Positions 17,304-26,367 of a stretch of 64,000 nt of DNA are shown in pieces. The notes beneath the pieces were generated by a model. The model saw only the letters and a list, made by a program, of their open reading frames with translations. It did not search any database and was not told the origin of the DNA. The stretch is from an uncultured Oscillospiraceae bacterium (GTDB lineage: Bacteria > Bacillota > Clostridia > Oscillospirales > Oscillospiraceae), in contig CANPWM010000001.1 of the NCBI GenBank assembly GCA_947584295.1, positions 79,049 through 143,048 on the forward strand. Reading direction: 5' to 3'. The position numbers and the translations under genes were made by a program. The stretch's first letter is position 1; each line of letters starts with the position of its first letter.

Positions 17304-18374
17304 ATGAACAACGTGAAAAAAATATCCGCCGCCGTGGCCCAAAGCCCCGCCCAGGCCATCTTTGTGACCAGCGCCCAGAACAGGTACTACGCCACAGGGT
17401 TCGCCTCCTCCGCCGGGGAGCTGATCATCTGCGGCGACGGCCACGCGGCGCTTTTCATCGACGCCCGGTATTTTGAGGAGGCCAGCCGGAGCATCTCGGA
17501 GGTGGAGGTCATTCGCTCCAATGACAAGCCCGTTTACGAGATGATGAACGACTACTTCAAGGCCCACAACGTGACCCAGCTGGCGGTGGAGGAGGATTCC
17601 CTGAGCTACGCCGCCTACACGGGCCTCCAGAGCAAGCTGGAGCCGGCCTTCGTGCCGGGACAGGCGATCCTCCGGGATCTGCGGGCCGTCAAATCCGACG
17701 AGGAGATGGAGATCCTCATCGCCGCCCAGCGGATCGCCGAGAAGGCCTACCGCAATACCCTGAAGCTCATCACCCCGGACATCACGGAGCGGGAGCTGGC
17801 GGCGGAGCTGACCTGCCAGATGCTCAAGGCCGGCGCCCAGGACAAGTCCTTCGACCCCATCGTGGTCTCCGGCGCCCTCTCCAGCGTCCCCCACGGCAAG
17901 CCCAGGGACGTGAAGCTCCAGCGGGGCTTTTTGACCATGGACTTCGGCGCGCTCTACAAGGGCTACTGCTCCGACACCACCCGCACCGTGGCCATCGGCG
18001 AGCCTACGGCGGAGATGGCGAAGGTCTACGACACCGTCCTCCGGGCCCAGCTGGAGGCCATCGGGGCGGCTAAGGCCGGTATGACCGGCAGGGAGCTGGA
18101 CGGCGTGGCCCGGAAGGTCATCGAGGACGCGGGCTACGGGGAATATTTCTCCCACTCCCTGTCCCACGGCGTGGGCATCGACATTCACGAGTACCCCAAC
18201 TGCTCCCCCAGGAGCGAGAACGTACTGCGTCCCGGCGACGTCATCTCCATGGAGCCGGGCATCTACCTGCCGGGACAGTTCGGCGTGCGCATCGAGGACG
18301 TTATCCAGATCACGGAAAAGGGCTGCTTCGACCTGACGGAGCTGCCCAAAACGCTGGAGGTTTACTGCGCCTGA
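17304..18374 (+). CDS. pepP: M24 family Xaa-Pro peptidase
   Basis: A 356-residue pita-bread aminopeptidase that removes N-terminal residues before proline. A creatinase-like N-domain covers about residues 1-130. The metal ligands of the catalytic domain are in TMDFGALYKGYCSDTTRT (two Asp), SHGVGIDIHE (His), SMEPGIYLP (Glu) and GVRIEDV (Glu). Length is typical. It precedes efp, a common Firmicutes pairing. The AAAAAAGGAG ribosome site decides the start. Proteins with polyproline made by EF-P-dependent translation are natural substrates, but the link is inference. Confidence 0.92.
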   Translation: MNNVKKISAAVAQSPAQAIFVTSAQNRYYATGFASSAGELIICGDGHAALFIDARYFEEASRSISEVEVIRSNDKPVYEMMNDYFKAHNVTQLAVEEDSLSYAAYTGLQSKLEPAFVPGQAILRDLRAVKSDEEMEILIAAQRIAEKAYRNTLKLITPDITERELAAELTCQMLKAGAQDKSFDPIVVSGALSSVPHGKPRDVKLQRGFLTMDFGALYKGYCSDTTRTVAIGEPTAEMAKVYDTVLRAQLEAIGAAKAGMTGRELDGVARKVIEDAGYGEYFSHSLSHGVGIDIHEYPNCSPRSENVLRPGDVISMEPGIYLPGQFGVRIEDVIQITEKGCFDLTELPKTLEVYCA

Positions 18375-18404
18375 CAGTTTTTTCGGCGTTTGGCAGATTT
18401 TCTC

Positions 18405-18433
18405 TTGCAAAAAGGGAGAATATGATGTAGAAT
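18405..18433 (+). promoter_or_regulatory. Promoter of efp
   Basis: TTGCAA (18405-18410), 17-base spacer, TAGAAT (18428-18433), about 49 bases before the efp start, so efp can be transcribed independently of the peptidase gene. Confidence 0.65.
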
Positions 18434-18481
18434 AAATCAGATACCTTATCAGCTATACTACCTTACGGGAGGATAAAAAAC

Positions 18482-19051
18482 ATGGCAACCATTACCGCCA
18501 GCGATTTCAGAAACGGCAAGACTTTTGAATATGAGGGAAAGCCCGTTGTCGTTGTGGAGTTCCAGCACGTCAAGCCCGGCAAGGGCGCGGCCTTCGTCCG
18601 CACCAAGATGAAGAACCTCATCACCGGCGCCGTCACCGAGACTTCCTTCAACCCCACCGCCAAGTTCGAGGAGGCGTTCGTGGAGCGCAAGGAGGCCGAG
18701 TATCTCTATCAGGACGGCGAGCTTTACTACTTCATGGATCCCGAGACCTATGAGCAGGAGCCTGTGGCCGCCTCCAAGCTGGGCGACAACTTCCGCTTCG
18801 TCAAGGAGAACATGATCTGCACCATCTCCAGCTACAAGGGCGACGTTTTCTCTGTGGATCCTCCCAACTTTGTGGAGCTGGAGATTGTGGACACCGATCC
18901 CGGCTTTGCCGGAAACACCGCCACCAACACCTTAAAGCCCGCCACTCTGGAGACCGGCGCGGAGATCAAAGTCCCCCTCTTTATCAACGTGGGCGACAAG
19001 ATCCGCATCGACACCCGCGTGGGCGAGTATCTGGAGCGCGCCAAGGGCTGA
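18482..19051 (+). CDS. efp: Elongation factor P
   Basis: A 189-residue three-domain factor that relieves ribosomes stalled at polyproline. The tip loop is KPGKGAAF with lysine at position 34, the residue modified in many bacteria. No EpmA/EpmB pair is in view, so the modification state is unknown. The KOW-like domain and the two OB domains ([20 protein letters not shown], then [20 protein letters not shown]) are complete. GGGAGG lies upstream of the ATG. Confidence 0.97.
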   Translation: MATITASDFRNGKTFEYEGKPVVVVEFQHVKPGKGAAFVRTKMKNLITGAVTETSFNPTAKFEEAFVERKEAEYLYQDGELYYFMDPETYEQEPVAASKLGDNFRFVKENMICTISSYKGDVFSVDPPNFVELEIVDTDPGFAGNTATNTLKPATLETGAEIKVPLFINVGDKIRIDTRVGEYLERAKG

Positions 19052-19108
19052 CCCCGTCAAACACGCGTACACCACGGAACGTTATTTTTGAAAGGGAGGA
19101 AAACTCTT

Positions 19109-19600
19109 ATGACACCTGCTGAGAAAGTGGCTTATATCAAGGGCCTTATGGAAGGCATGGGCCTGGACACCGAGAAGGGCGAGGGGAAGATCCTGGCGGC
19201 TGTCGTAGACGCGCTGGAGGATCTGGCTCTTGGCCAGGAGGATCTCCAGGACGCCATCGAGGAGCTGAACGACGGCCTGGACGCCGTCTCCGACGATCTG
19301 GAGCTGGTGGAGAGCGTCGTCTATGAGGAAGAGGATCCCGACGGCGGCTGCTGCTGCGGCCACCGCCACCATCACGGTGAGGACGAGGACGACGACTACG
19401 AGTATGAGGTCGTCTGCCCCGCCTGCGGCGCCGAGCTTGTCTTGGAGGAGGGCGACTTGGAGCAGGGCGTTATCAGCTGCCCCGAGTGCGGCGAGACCCT
19501 GGAGCTTGACCTCACCGAAGTGGAGGACGAGGACGACGAGGACGATGACGATGACGACTACGAGGAGTACGACGACGAGGATCTGGAACCCGAGGAGTAA
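19109..19600 (+). CDS. Acidic zinc-ribbon protein, CD1247-type N-terminal domain
   Basis: A 163-residue protein conserved beside efp in Clostridia. Residues 1-75 are helical (EKVAYIKGLMEGMGLDTEKG onward), the CD1247-type domain. Then come a Cys/His cluster (CCCGHRHHH), a zinc ribbon with CPACG and CPECG, and a C-terminal tail of almost pure Asp/Glu. The ribbon suggests zinc, and the His/Cys cluster could bind a second metal. The cellular role is unknown. AAAGGGAGG decides the ATG; an upstream in-frame TTG would include the ribosome site. Confidence 0.85.
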   Translation: MTPAEKVAYIKGLMEGMGLDTEKGEGKILAAVVDALEDLALGQEDLQDAIEELNDGLDAVSDDLELVESVVYEEEDPDGGCCCGHRHHHGEDEDDDYEYEVVCPACGAELVLEEGDLEQGVISCPECGETLELDLTEVEDEDDEDDDDDDYEEYDDEDLEPEE

Positions 19601-19615
19601 TTGAAGTCAACAGCC

Positions 19616-19643
19616 AAAAGGCCGTCCAACGGGCGGCCTTTTT
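19616..19643 (+). terminator. Rho-independent terminator after the CD1247-type gene
   Basis: AAAAGGCCGTCC and GGGCGGCC with a 3-base loop followed by TTTTT. It lies only 16 bases before the ABC-F start, which therefore needs its own promoter or read-through. Confidence 0.8.
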
Positions 19644-19658
19644 ACGTGTAATTGTGTT

Positions 19659-21530
19659 ATGATAGATCTATCCGTACAAAAGATCCGCATTGCCTTTGAG
19701 AAGGGCAACGATATCTTAAAGGGCGTCACCTTTGACGTGACGGCGGGGGAACACGTGGGCGTCCTGGGCCGCAACGGGGCGGGGAAGACCACCCTCTTTC
19801 GCGTGATCTCCGGGGAGCTGGAGGCCGACGAGGGCGTTGTGGTCACGCCGCCGGGGAAGCGGGTGGGCGTTCTCAGCCAGCTGCCCGTGTACCCGGAGTA
19901 TTTCACCGGGGAAGACGTGCTGCGGCAGGCCCAGCGGCGCATCGAGCGCATGGGCCGCCAGATGGAGGAGCTGGAGGAGAAGATGGCCTCCGGCGGCTCC
20001 GACAGCGACACCCTCCGGGCCTACGACAAGCTGTCGGCGGAGTTCCAGCGCCTGGGCGGCTGGGAGCTGGAGCGGTTTCGGGACACGGTGGCCAACGGCC
20101 TGGGGATCCCCCGTATCCAGCGGGAACAGCCCTACGCGGAGCTGTCCGGCGGGGAGAAGACCCGCCTCAACCTGGCCCGGCTCATTCTGGAGGACACCGA
20201 TATCCTCCTGCTGGACGAGCCCACCAACCACCTGGATATGTCCGCCGCCGAGTGGCTGGAGGACTACCTGAACCGCTTCAAGGGCACCGTCCTGGCCATC
20301 TCCCACGACAGATATTTTCTGGATAAGACCGTCAGCCGGGTCATCGAGATCGTAGACGGCCTGCCGGAGTTTTACAGCGGCAACTATTCCTTTTATCTTC
20401 AGGAAAAACAGCGCCGGTATGAGGAGCGCCTGCGCCAGTACGAAAAGCAGGAGGCCAAGATCGCCCAGCTCCAGAAGGCCGCCGCCGACCTGCATCTTTG
20501 GGCCTTTATGGGGAATGATAAGCTCCACAAGCGGGCCTTCTCCATGGAAAAGCGCATCGAGCGTATGCGGGTGACGGACCGGCCCCGGGAGGAGGCGCGT
20601 ATGCGCTCCCGCTTTAGCGAGACGCGGTTCCGGGGCGACGAGGTGCTGGTGGCCCGGGGCGTTACCAAGGCCTTTGGGGACAAGAGGATATTGGGGGAGA
20701 CGGAGCTGCTCATCGAACCTGGGGAGTCCGTGGCCCTCATCGGCGACAACGGCACGGGCAAATCCACCCTGGTGAAGATGATCCTGGGCCTGGAACCCAC
20801 GGACACGGGCTTTATCCGCCTGGGCCCCGCCGTCAAGGCGGCCTATCTGCCCCAGACCGTGCGCTTTGAGGACGAGAACAGCTCCGTGCTGGAGGCCATG
20901 ATGACGGAGGCCAAATGCGCCCAGCAGGAGGCCAGGGACAGGCTGGCGGCCTATCTTTTCCGGGGGGAGAGCGTCTTTACCCGGGTGGGCGACCTGTCCG
21001 GCGGGGAGCGCAGCCGCCTGAAGCTGTGTATGCTGATGCGCTCGGACATCAACTTTCTGATCCTGGACGAGCCTACCAACCACCTGGACGCCATGAGCCG
21101 GGAGTGGATCGAGGAGGCCCTGTCCGACTACACCGAGGCCCTGCTGTTCGTGTCCCACGACCGGTATTTCATCAGCCGCTTTGCCACCCGCGTCTGGGCC
21201 ATGGAGAAGGGGCAGCTCCGGGACTACCGCATGGGCTTTGACGAGTACCGGGCCTATCTTGACCGGCAGAGGCAGCTGGCCCAGGCGGCCGCCGCCAAAA
21301 CGGAGAAGCCCAAAAAGGAGCCGAAAAAAACGCCGGCGGCCAAGGGGGCCAGCGCGGCGCGGCTGGAGCGGGACATCGCACGGCTGGAGAGCCGGATCGC
21401 CGAAAACGAGGCCGCCCAGGAGTCCGCCGCCACCGACTACCAGCGGCTGATGGAGCTTACAGAGGAGCATCAGGCTCTGGCCCAGGAGCTGGAGCGGCTG
21501 TATATCGCCTGGGAGGAGGCGTCGGAATGA
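19659..21530 (+). CDS. ABC-F family ATPase
   Basis: A 623-residue protein with two ATP-binding cassettes and no membrane domain. Cassette 1 has GRNGAGKTT, LSGGEKTRLNLAR and LLLDEPTNHLD. The linker with arginine-rich helices (about residues 245-325) reaches toward the ribosome in this family. Cassette 2 has GDNGTGKST, LSGGERSRLKLC and LILDEPTNHLD. A Lys/Pro-rich region and C-terminal coiled coil follow. ABC-F proteins act on ribosomes in translation quality control or antibiotic protection; this subtype is housekeeping-like (YdiF/Uup). The ATG has no visible Shine-Dalgarno site, which is odd for this genome. Confidence 0.9.
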   Translation: MIDLSVQKIRIAFEKGNDILKGVTFDVTAGEHVGVLGRNGAGKTTLFRVISGELEADEGVVVTPPGKRVGVLSQLPVYPEYFTGEDVLRQAQRRIERMGRQMEELEEKMASGGSDSDTLRAYDKLSAEFQRLGGWELERFRDTVANGLGIPRIQREQPYAELSGGEKTRLNLARLILEDTDILLLDEPTNHLDMSAAEWLEDYLNRFKGTVLAISHDRYFLDKTVSRVIEIVDGLPEFYSGNYSFYLQEKQRRYEERLRQYEKQEAKIAQLQKAAADLHLWAFMGNDKLHKRAFSMEKRIERMRVTDRPREEARMRSRFSETRFRGDEVLVARGVTKAFGDKRILGETELLIEPGESVALIGDNGTGKSTLVKMILGLEPTDTGFIRLGPAVKAAYLPQTVRFEDENSSVLEAMMTEAKCAQQEARDRLAAYLFRGESVFTRVGDLSGGERSRLKLCMLMRSDINFLILDEPTNHLDAMSREWIEEALSDYTEALLFVSHDRYFISRFATRVWAMEKGQLRDYRMGFDEYRAYLDRQRQLAQAAAAKTEKPKKEPKKTPAAKGASAARLERDIARLESRIAENEAAQESAATDYQRLMELTEEHQALAQELERLYIAWEEASE

Positions 21531-22288
21531 AAAAAACCGCCCGCTATTGTATCCCCATCGTGATCCTGCTGGTCTTGGCGGCGTTCTTTCAGTTCGCCAT
21601 GATCGGCTACCGTTTTCTGCCCGTGTGCTTTGTGGGGATCGCCGCGCTGATCCTCTGCTATATGCTCCTGCGGCTGTTGTCCGCCCGGCATCAAAAGGCC
21701 GCCTCCGCCCTGCGGGGCTTCCTCAACGTGTGCGTGGTGGCGGGGTTCCTGGCGGTGTTCGTCACCGAGGGCTATATCGTGGCGGAGCGAATCAACGCCC
21801 GCCCCGGGGAGACCCGGGAGCGGTACGCCGTGGTGCTGGGCGCGGGGGTCAACGGGACGACGCCCTCCCGGGCCCTGCGGGTGCGGCTGGAGACGGCCCT
21901 GAAATTCGCCGGGGAGAACCCGGACGCCATTTTGGTGCTGTCCGGCGGCCAGGGGGCGGGGGAGGATATCTCCGAGGCCCAGTGTATGTTCAACTGGCTT
22001 ACAGGCCGGGGCGTGGACGCCTCCCGCCTGGTGCTGGAGGATCAGTCCACCAGCACCGAGGAGAACCTGACCTTCTCCCGGGCGAAGCTCCGGGAGCTGG
22101 GGGCGGAGCGGGAGAACGTCACCGTCATCACCGGCGGCTACCACATCGCCCGCGCCCGGCTGATGGCCGCCGATTTGGGCTATCCCTCCACCACCGCCCG
22201 GGCCGCCTACTCCGGCTACCCCGTCCTGGAGATGAATTACTATCTCCGGGAGGTCCCGGCCATCTGGTGGTATTTATTTACTCGATAG
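21527..22288 (+). CDS. YdcF family (DUF218) membrane protein
   Basis: A 253-residue protein with three hydrophobic segments in the first 95 residues and a DUF218 domain behind them (AVVLGAGVNGTTPSRALRVR, ILVLSGGQGAGEDISEAQ, STSTEENLTFSRAKL, VITGGYHIARA). Relatives SanA and ElyC influence envelope permeability and peptidoglycan precursor metabolism in E. coli; the substrate here is unknown. It shares ATGA with the ABC-F stop and is surely co-translated. Confidence 0.87.
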   Translation: MKKTARYCIPIVILLVLAAFFQFAMIGYRFLPVCFVGIAALILCYMLLRLLSARHQKAASALRGFLNVCVVAGFLAVFVTEGYIVAERINARPGETRERYAVVLGAGVNGTTPSRALRVRLETALKFAGENPDAILVLSGGQGAGEDISEAQCMFNWLTGRGVDASRLVLEDQSTSTEENLTFSRAKLRELGAERENVTVITGGYHIARARLMAADLGYPSTTARAAYSGYPVLEMNYYLREVPAIWWYLFTR

Positions 22289-22316
22289 AAAATAAAAAAC
22301 CGTCAAATACAAAATC

Positions 22317-22346
22317 CCAGGAGGGCCGCTTTCGCGGCCCTCCTGG
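22317..22346. terminator. Strong 13-bp hairpin between convergent genes
   Basis: CCAGGAGGGCCGC, loop TTTC and its complement. On the minus strand it is followed by GGATTTTGTATTTG, a reasonable T-tract for ending the lipoprotein operon. It can serve both convergent transcripts. Confidence 0.7.
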
Positions 22347-22381
22347 CGTGTATGTGGCAATGTTCGATAGTATGACGGGGG

Positions 22382-23737
22382 TCAGCCCGCCGCGTCGCGG
22401 GAAAGGGCGGTGTACGCCTGGACGAGCAGGGCCGAAAGCTCCGTCTCGCTCAGGGAGAAGATATCCACCGTGTCCGTGGGCTTCTCCACGCTTCCCCCGG
22501 CGGCAAAGGAGACAGTCAGCGGGCCGGAGGACGCGCCGCCGGAGCGGATAAGCGCGTTGTCAAAGGTAAAGCCGCTGTCCGTGACGCGCAGCGCCCCGCT
22601 GATACTGCCGCTCTTTTGGGGGGAGTCCAGCGAAAGGGTCAGCTGTTCCCCGTCTAAGGCGGTGGACAGCACGGAGATCGCGCCGCCCCGCTCCAGGGTG
22701 AGGGTGTGGCTCCAACGATCCTGCCCGCCGACGGGGCGGCTTTTGAGGACGGCCGTCTCCCCGGCGTGAGTGAGGGTGAGCGTCTCGCCCTGCTCCGTGA
22801 AGAAGTCCAGGGCTATCTCCGACGTGGAGCCGTCCCCGCCGGGGAAGGAGAGGCTCAGGGAGGTAAGACAGCCGTTGGCGACGAACACGCCCCGGCACGG
22901 GGCGGCGGGGGAGGCGGCGTCCAAATCAGCGCCATAGGAGGCCAGGGCGGCCTCCAGCCCCGGGAATACGCGCCCCAGCCGCTCCCGGAAGGCCGCCATA
23001 GCGGCGCTGTCCGCCTCCACGGTGAGGATACAGCCGTCGGTTTCCTGATCCCCGAACGCCACGGTGGACGGCTCCACAGTCACCTGGGCGGCGTCCAGAA
23101 GCTCCCGGAGGGCCTCTTTGAGACACTTTTCCGCCTCCTCCGGGCCGGGGATCCCCGGGGCGGCGCGGGCGGCGTCCAGCAGGCCCTCCAGCTCCTTCAG
23201 GGAGGCCAGCGCGTCCTCCTCCAACAGAGCGCCCAGGGCGCTGTTGCTGGCCCGCTCAAAGACGTCCTCCGGCGCGAAGCCGTAAAAGCTCCCGCCGGTG
23301 ATCTCCGGCAGGCTGACCCCGAAAAAGCCGGAGTCGGCGTAGAGCAGGACGCGGCCCTGGGCTGTTTGGGTCTCCAGGCCGATCCGACCGGCCCGCCGGT
23401 CAAAGGATATTTTGGCGCTCACGGCCCCCGGGGCCTGTCCCTCCGCCATTTGCAGGGAGAGAACGCCGGACTCGGCCCGCAGATCCCCCAGCGCCGCCAG
23501 GGGCGACCCGGCGTAACGATCCCTCAGGGCGGCCAGGGTATTTTGCCCGTTGACCCACAGGAAGCCTGCCGGATCCTTGTCGGGGGAGGGCATTTCGGCC
23601 CCGTCGGCCAGCAGATCCGCCACCCCTAAAAAACCGCCCTTTTTCCCACAGCCGCCCAGGGTAAGCGCCAGCGCCAGGGCCAGCGCCAGGGCCAGCGCCA
23701 GGCAGAGAAGCCGGTATGTACTGGATTTCAAGCTCAT
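22382..23737 (-). CDS. Lipoprotein of unknown function, beta-rich
   Basis: A 451-residue predicted lipoprotein. The signal peptide has an unusually regular core of alternating Leu and Ala ending in the lipobox LGGC. Behind it are many short beta strands with Ser/Thr/Gly turns. The element SFYGFAPEDVFE recurs as DTFYGFAPQNMAEQ in the adjacent lipoprotein, and both proteins end with a similar helix, so they are paralogues. No catalytic motif is seen. It has its own promoter despite lying at the end of the O-acylation gene row. Confidence 0.72.
   Translation of the reverse strand: MSLKSSTYRLLCLALALALALALALTLGGCGKKGGFLGVADLLADGAEMPSPDKDPAGFLWVNGQNTLAALRDRYAGSPLAALGDLRAESGVLSLQMAEGQAPGAVSAKISFDRRAGRIGLETQTAQGRVLLYADSGFFGVSLPEITGGSFYGFAPEDVFERASNSALGALLEEDALASLKELEGLLDAARAAPGIPGPEEAEKCLKEALRELLDAAQVTVEPSTVAFGDQETDGCILTVEADSAAMAAFRERLGRVFPGLEAALASYGADLDAASPAAPCRGVFVANGCLTSLSLSFPGGDGSTSEIALDFFTEQGETLTLTHAGETAVLKSRPVGGQDRWSHTLTLERGGAISVLSTALDGEQLTLSLDSPQKSGSISGALRVTDSGFTFDNALIRSGGASSGPLTVSFAAGGSVEKPTDTVDIFSLSETELSALLVQAYTALSRDAAG
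23671..23702 (+). repeat. 12-bp tandem repeat inside a signal peptide
   Basis: GCGCCAGGGCCA repeats about 2.7 times and encodes, on the minus strand, the alternating Leu-Ala core of the lipoprotein signal peptide. Slippage in steps of 12 bp would add or remove four residues without a frameshift. Confidence 0.7.
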
Positions 23738-23763
23738 CGCGTCCTTTCCGTGTATTACCAGAA

Positions 23764-23791
23764 ATTATAAGCTAAAAAATTGCGAAGTCAA
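23764..23791 (-). promoter_or_regulatory. Promoter of the downstream lipoprotein gene
   Basis: Minus strand: TTGACT (23786-23791), 16-base spacer, perfect TATAAT (23764-23769), about 27 bases before the start codon of the 451-residue lipoprotein. Confidence 0.7.
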
Positions 23792-23796
23792 GGGAA

Positions 23797-23827
23797 AATG
23801 GGGGAAAGCTTTCGCTCTCCCCCATTA
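23797..23827 (-). terminator. Terminator between the two lipoprotein genes
   Basis: AATGGGGGA pairs with the CCCCCATT arm across a loop; on the minus strand TTTTCCC follows. It separates the upstream five-gene row from the last lipoprotein gene. Confidence 0.6.
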
Positions 23828-23858
23828 AGATTTACTTAAGAAGCCATTAACCCGCAAA

Positions 23859-25250
23859 TCATTCCCCGAACAGCCCGTTAAACAGGAGCTTCGACACCAG
23901 CCTGTATAGCTCCGTGCCGCTCATATCCGCCACGTTTTTGGTACTGGCGGGGGCGGCGGGGGCCTCCCCGGGGCCGGCGGTGAAGGTCAGCTGATTGCGG
24001 TCGCCCCGCTCGCCGGAAAACCAGATGCCCTCAAAGCGCAGGCTGTCCGTCTCCGCCTGGGCCGTCCCGTCCAGGCACAGGTCGGTGACGTCGTTGGTGT
24101 AGGCCATCAGGTAAAGCGCCCCGTCGGCCTTCCAGTCGATGTTGGTGACGGTGGGCATATCGCTGTGGGTCACCATGTCGAAGTGGATATCGCTGTCCAG
24201 GGTCAGGGTGAAGTCCAAGAGGTTCTGGATCTGCACGCTGACGGTTTTATCGTCGTCGCCGTAGAGGCTCCCCTCCACTGCGCTGTCGCCGTCCTCCAGG
24301 GAGATGACCAGCCGGAAGGACAGGAGCCGCCCGTCGGCGGTATCCAGCTCCAGCTCCGCCCCTTTGGCGCCGGTCCTCAGCGCGTCCAGGTGGTCGGAGA
24401 CAGTCAGCACCCGCTCGTCCTGGGAGACGATGCCGTAGAGCAGCACGGCCTCCGGCAAGAGGTTGGCCGCGTCGGCCACCAGCTGTCCGGCCTCCTGGCC
24501 GGTGAGGGAGGCCCTGACGGCGTACCCCTCAAAGCTTTGCCCCCCGTGGGAGAGCTGCCGCTTCTCCGCCGTCAGCTCCCGGCCCGCCAGAAGGCTCAGC
24601 AGGGAGCTTTGGATACCGTCCAGGAACCCGGCCTTAAGGATCCCCACGTTGCCGGGGACGGAGGCCAGGAAGCTGTCGCCCCGGGCCAGCGCCTCGGTAT
24701 TCAGGGAGAAAAGCTCCGCGAAATCCGTACCCTCCAGCTGTTCGGCCATATTCTGGGGTGCGAAGCCGTAAAAGGTGTCGCTGTCGAAAAGCGCCGACCC
24801 CATGCCCGTAAACTCCGGGCTGTACCAGAAGCGCAGGGGCAGGGAGAGGGCCGCGCCGGCCTCGTCCGTGCCGGTGAGGGTCACCTCCGTCAGCGCCGTC
24901 CCGGCGGCGCGGTTCATGGCCAGCGTCCCGGCGGCGGTAAGGGCGTTGTCGCCCCTGTCGTCGGGCAGGCCCACGGTAAAGTCCGCCGCCACGTTCTCCT
25001 GCTCCGAAAACCGCAGATACGCCCCCAGGCGCGAGATGTCGATCCGCGCTTTCAGCTCGGCGGCGGTGGTTTTGAGGGCCTCGGTGGCAAAGGCCTCCGG
25101 GTCCGGCCCCTTCTCCGGAGGCGCGGTACTGACGGAGGAGCCAGTGTCGCCGGTATCGTCCGGCTTACCGGCCCTGTCGCACCCGGCCAGGGCGGACAGG
25201 AGCAGCAGGGCGGAGAGGCCCAGGGCCAGCAGACGGCGGGAAAGCTTCAT
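23859..25250 (-). CDS. Lipoprotein of unknown function, paralogue of its neighbour
   Basis: A 463-residue predicted lipoprotein with lipobox LAGC and a Thr/Ser/Pro/Asp-rich linker after it. The rest is a large beta-rich domain with SGERGDRNQLTFTAGPG near the end. The FYGFAP element and the C-terminal helix (SGTELYRLVSKLLFNGLF) match the adjacent 451-residue protein. It begins 8 bases after the DHHW gene ends, so it belongs to that operon and may act on or with the acylated surface polymer. Function is inference. Confidence 0.72.
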   Translation of the reverse strand: MKLSRRLLALGLSALLLLSALAGCDRAGKPDDTGDTGSSVSTAPPEKGPDPEAFATEALKTTAAELKARIDISRLGAYLRFSEQENVAADFTVGLPDDRGDNALTAAGTLAMNRAAGTALTEVTLTGTDEAGAALSLPLRFWYSPEFTGMGSALFDSDTFYGFAPQNMAEQLEGTDFAELFSLNTEALARGDSFLASVPGNVGILKAGFLDGIQSSLLSLLAGRELTAEKRQLSHGGQSFEGYAVRASLTGQEAGQLVADAANLLPEAVLLYGIVSQDERVLTVSDHLDALRTGAKGAELELDTADGRLLSFRLVISLEDGDSAVEGSLYGDDDKTVSVQIQNLLDFTLTLDSDIHFDMVTHSDMPTVTNIDWKADGALYLMAYTNDVTDLCLDGTAQAETDSLRFEGIWFSGERGDRNQLTFTAGPGEAPAAPASTKNVADMSGTELYRLVSKLLFNGLFGE

Positions 25251-25257
25251 GGAAAAG

Positions 25258-26355
25258 TCACCTCATGATCATAGCGGTGTTCAGCACCAGCGTGGAGTTC
25301 ACAAAAAGCACATCGGCGCCGGGGGTGAACGTAACGTAGTTGGGCAGATAGGCGGTGGTCACATACCGAAGGTCTATGACCGTGATCTTGGCGTAGGCCC
25401 CGGTGAACAGCGGGGCCAGGGAGGAGCCGAAGGAGTCCCGGAAGATGTAAAGCTCCCGATCCGTCCTGGCGTTGGGACACTCTATCTCAATTATGGGCTG
25501 AGTGCCGCCAAGAAATACATCGTACCCGTCCATACCCTCAAAAAGCTCCGTGGGATAGACGGCGTCGTACGTATACATGGGGCCGGAGACGATGGCGCTG
25601 TCGGTGTACGCGCTGGTGAGATACGTAAGGTCGTCCGTGTCCATGGGTACCGCCGCCTGGCCCAGATACACCCCGTAGAAGGGGGAGAGGGTGTGGGCGG
25701 TGTACTCGCTGGCCGGGGTCAGGTATTGCCCCACGCCCATGGCGTCGCCCAGCTTTTGAACGGTGTCGAAAAGCTCCGGCTGTTTCCAGTGGGTGTCCGT
25801 GCGGTAGTACTTGTCCAGGGACAGGGTGTCTCGGATATCCACAAATTCCGCCCCCTTGACGTCGTTCTCCATTATAGCATAGAGCCTGTCATAGTCAAGA
25901 TGGGGATAGCCCTGATCGCGCACAAAGTACGTCTTGTCCGGCACCACGGTGTAATATACGTTGCAGTCGGCCAGCCACGCCTGGATAGCGGCGTTGTAGA
26001 GGGCCGCGCCGTAGCTGATCTGATCCTCATTGGTGACCGTCTCGGTCTTGAAAACCATGCCGTCCTTCAGGAAGATGCCGTTGGAGTCAAGCTGGCGCAT
26101 ACCGTAGAAACGGTAGACGGCGTTGACCTGGCGGAACCCTTCCCGCAGGGGGAACTGATCCAGCAGATAGGACTCCAGATCGTCGGAGAACTCCCGGCTG
26201 AACAGCGCCCGGGCGCTGATCTCCGGGGCCTGGGCCAGCTCACGGCGCTCGGTGTAGCTCTTGTCCTTGTCCGGCAGCAAAATCTGCCAGACCGCCAGTC
26301 CGAAGATGAGACAGACGAACACGGCGACAGTGAGGATATATTTCGCTTTTTTCAT
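25258..26355 (-). CDS. AlgJ/AlgX-like DHHW family protein
   Basis: A 365-residue protein with one N-terminal membrane anchor (about residues 5-27) and an extracytoplasmic SGNH-hydrolase-like domain. The defining motif YRTDTHWK is present, preceded by VVPDKTYFV. The Ser in LYIFRDSFGSSL is the candidate nucleophile. Relatives transfer acetyl groups to alginate or other extracellular polymers using acetyl delivered by an MBOAT partner. That partner is the adjacent gene, 12 bases upstream. Target polymer unknown. Confidence 0.87.
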   Translation of the reverse strand: MKKAKYILTVAVFVCLIFGLAVWQILLPDKDKSYTERRELAQAPEISARALFSREFSDDLESYLLDQFPLREGFRQVNAVYRFYGMRQLDSNGIFLKDGMVFKTETVTNEDQISYGAALYNAAIQAWLADCNVYYTVVPDKTYFVRDQGYPHLDYDRLYAIMENDVKGAEFVDIRDTLSLDKYYRTDTHWKQPELFDTVQKLGDAMGVGQYLTPASEYTAHTLSPFYGVYLGQAAVPMDTDDLTYLTSAYTDSAIVSGPMYTYDAVYPTELFEGMDGYDVFLGGTQPIIEIECPNARTDRELYIFRDSFGSSLAPLFTGAYAKITVIDLRYVTTAYLPNYVTFTPGADVLFVNSTLVLNTAMIMR

Positions 26356-26367
26356 GTCCGTCCCTCC

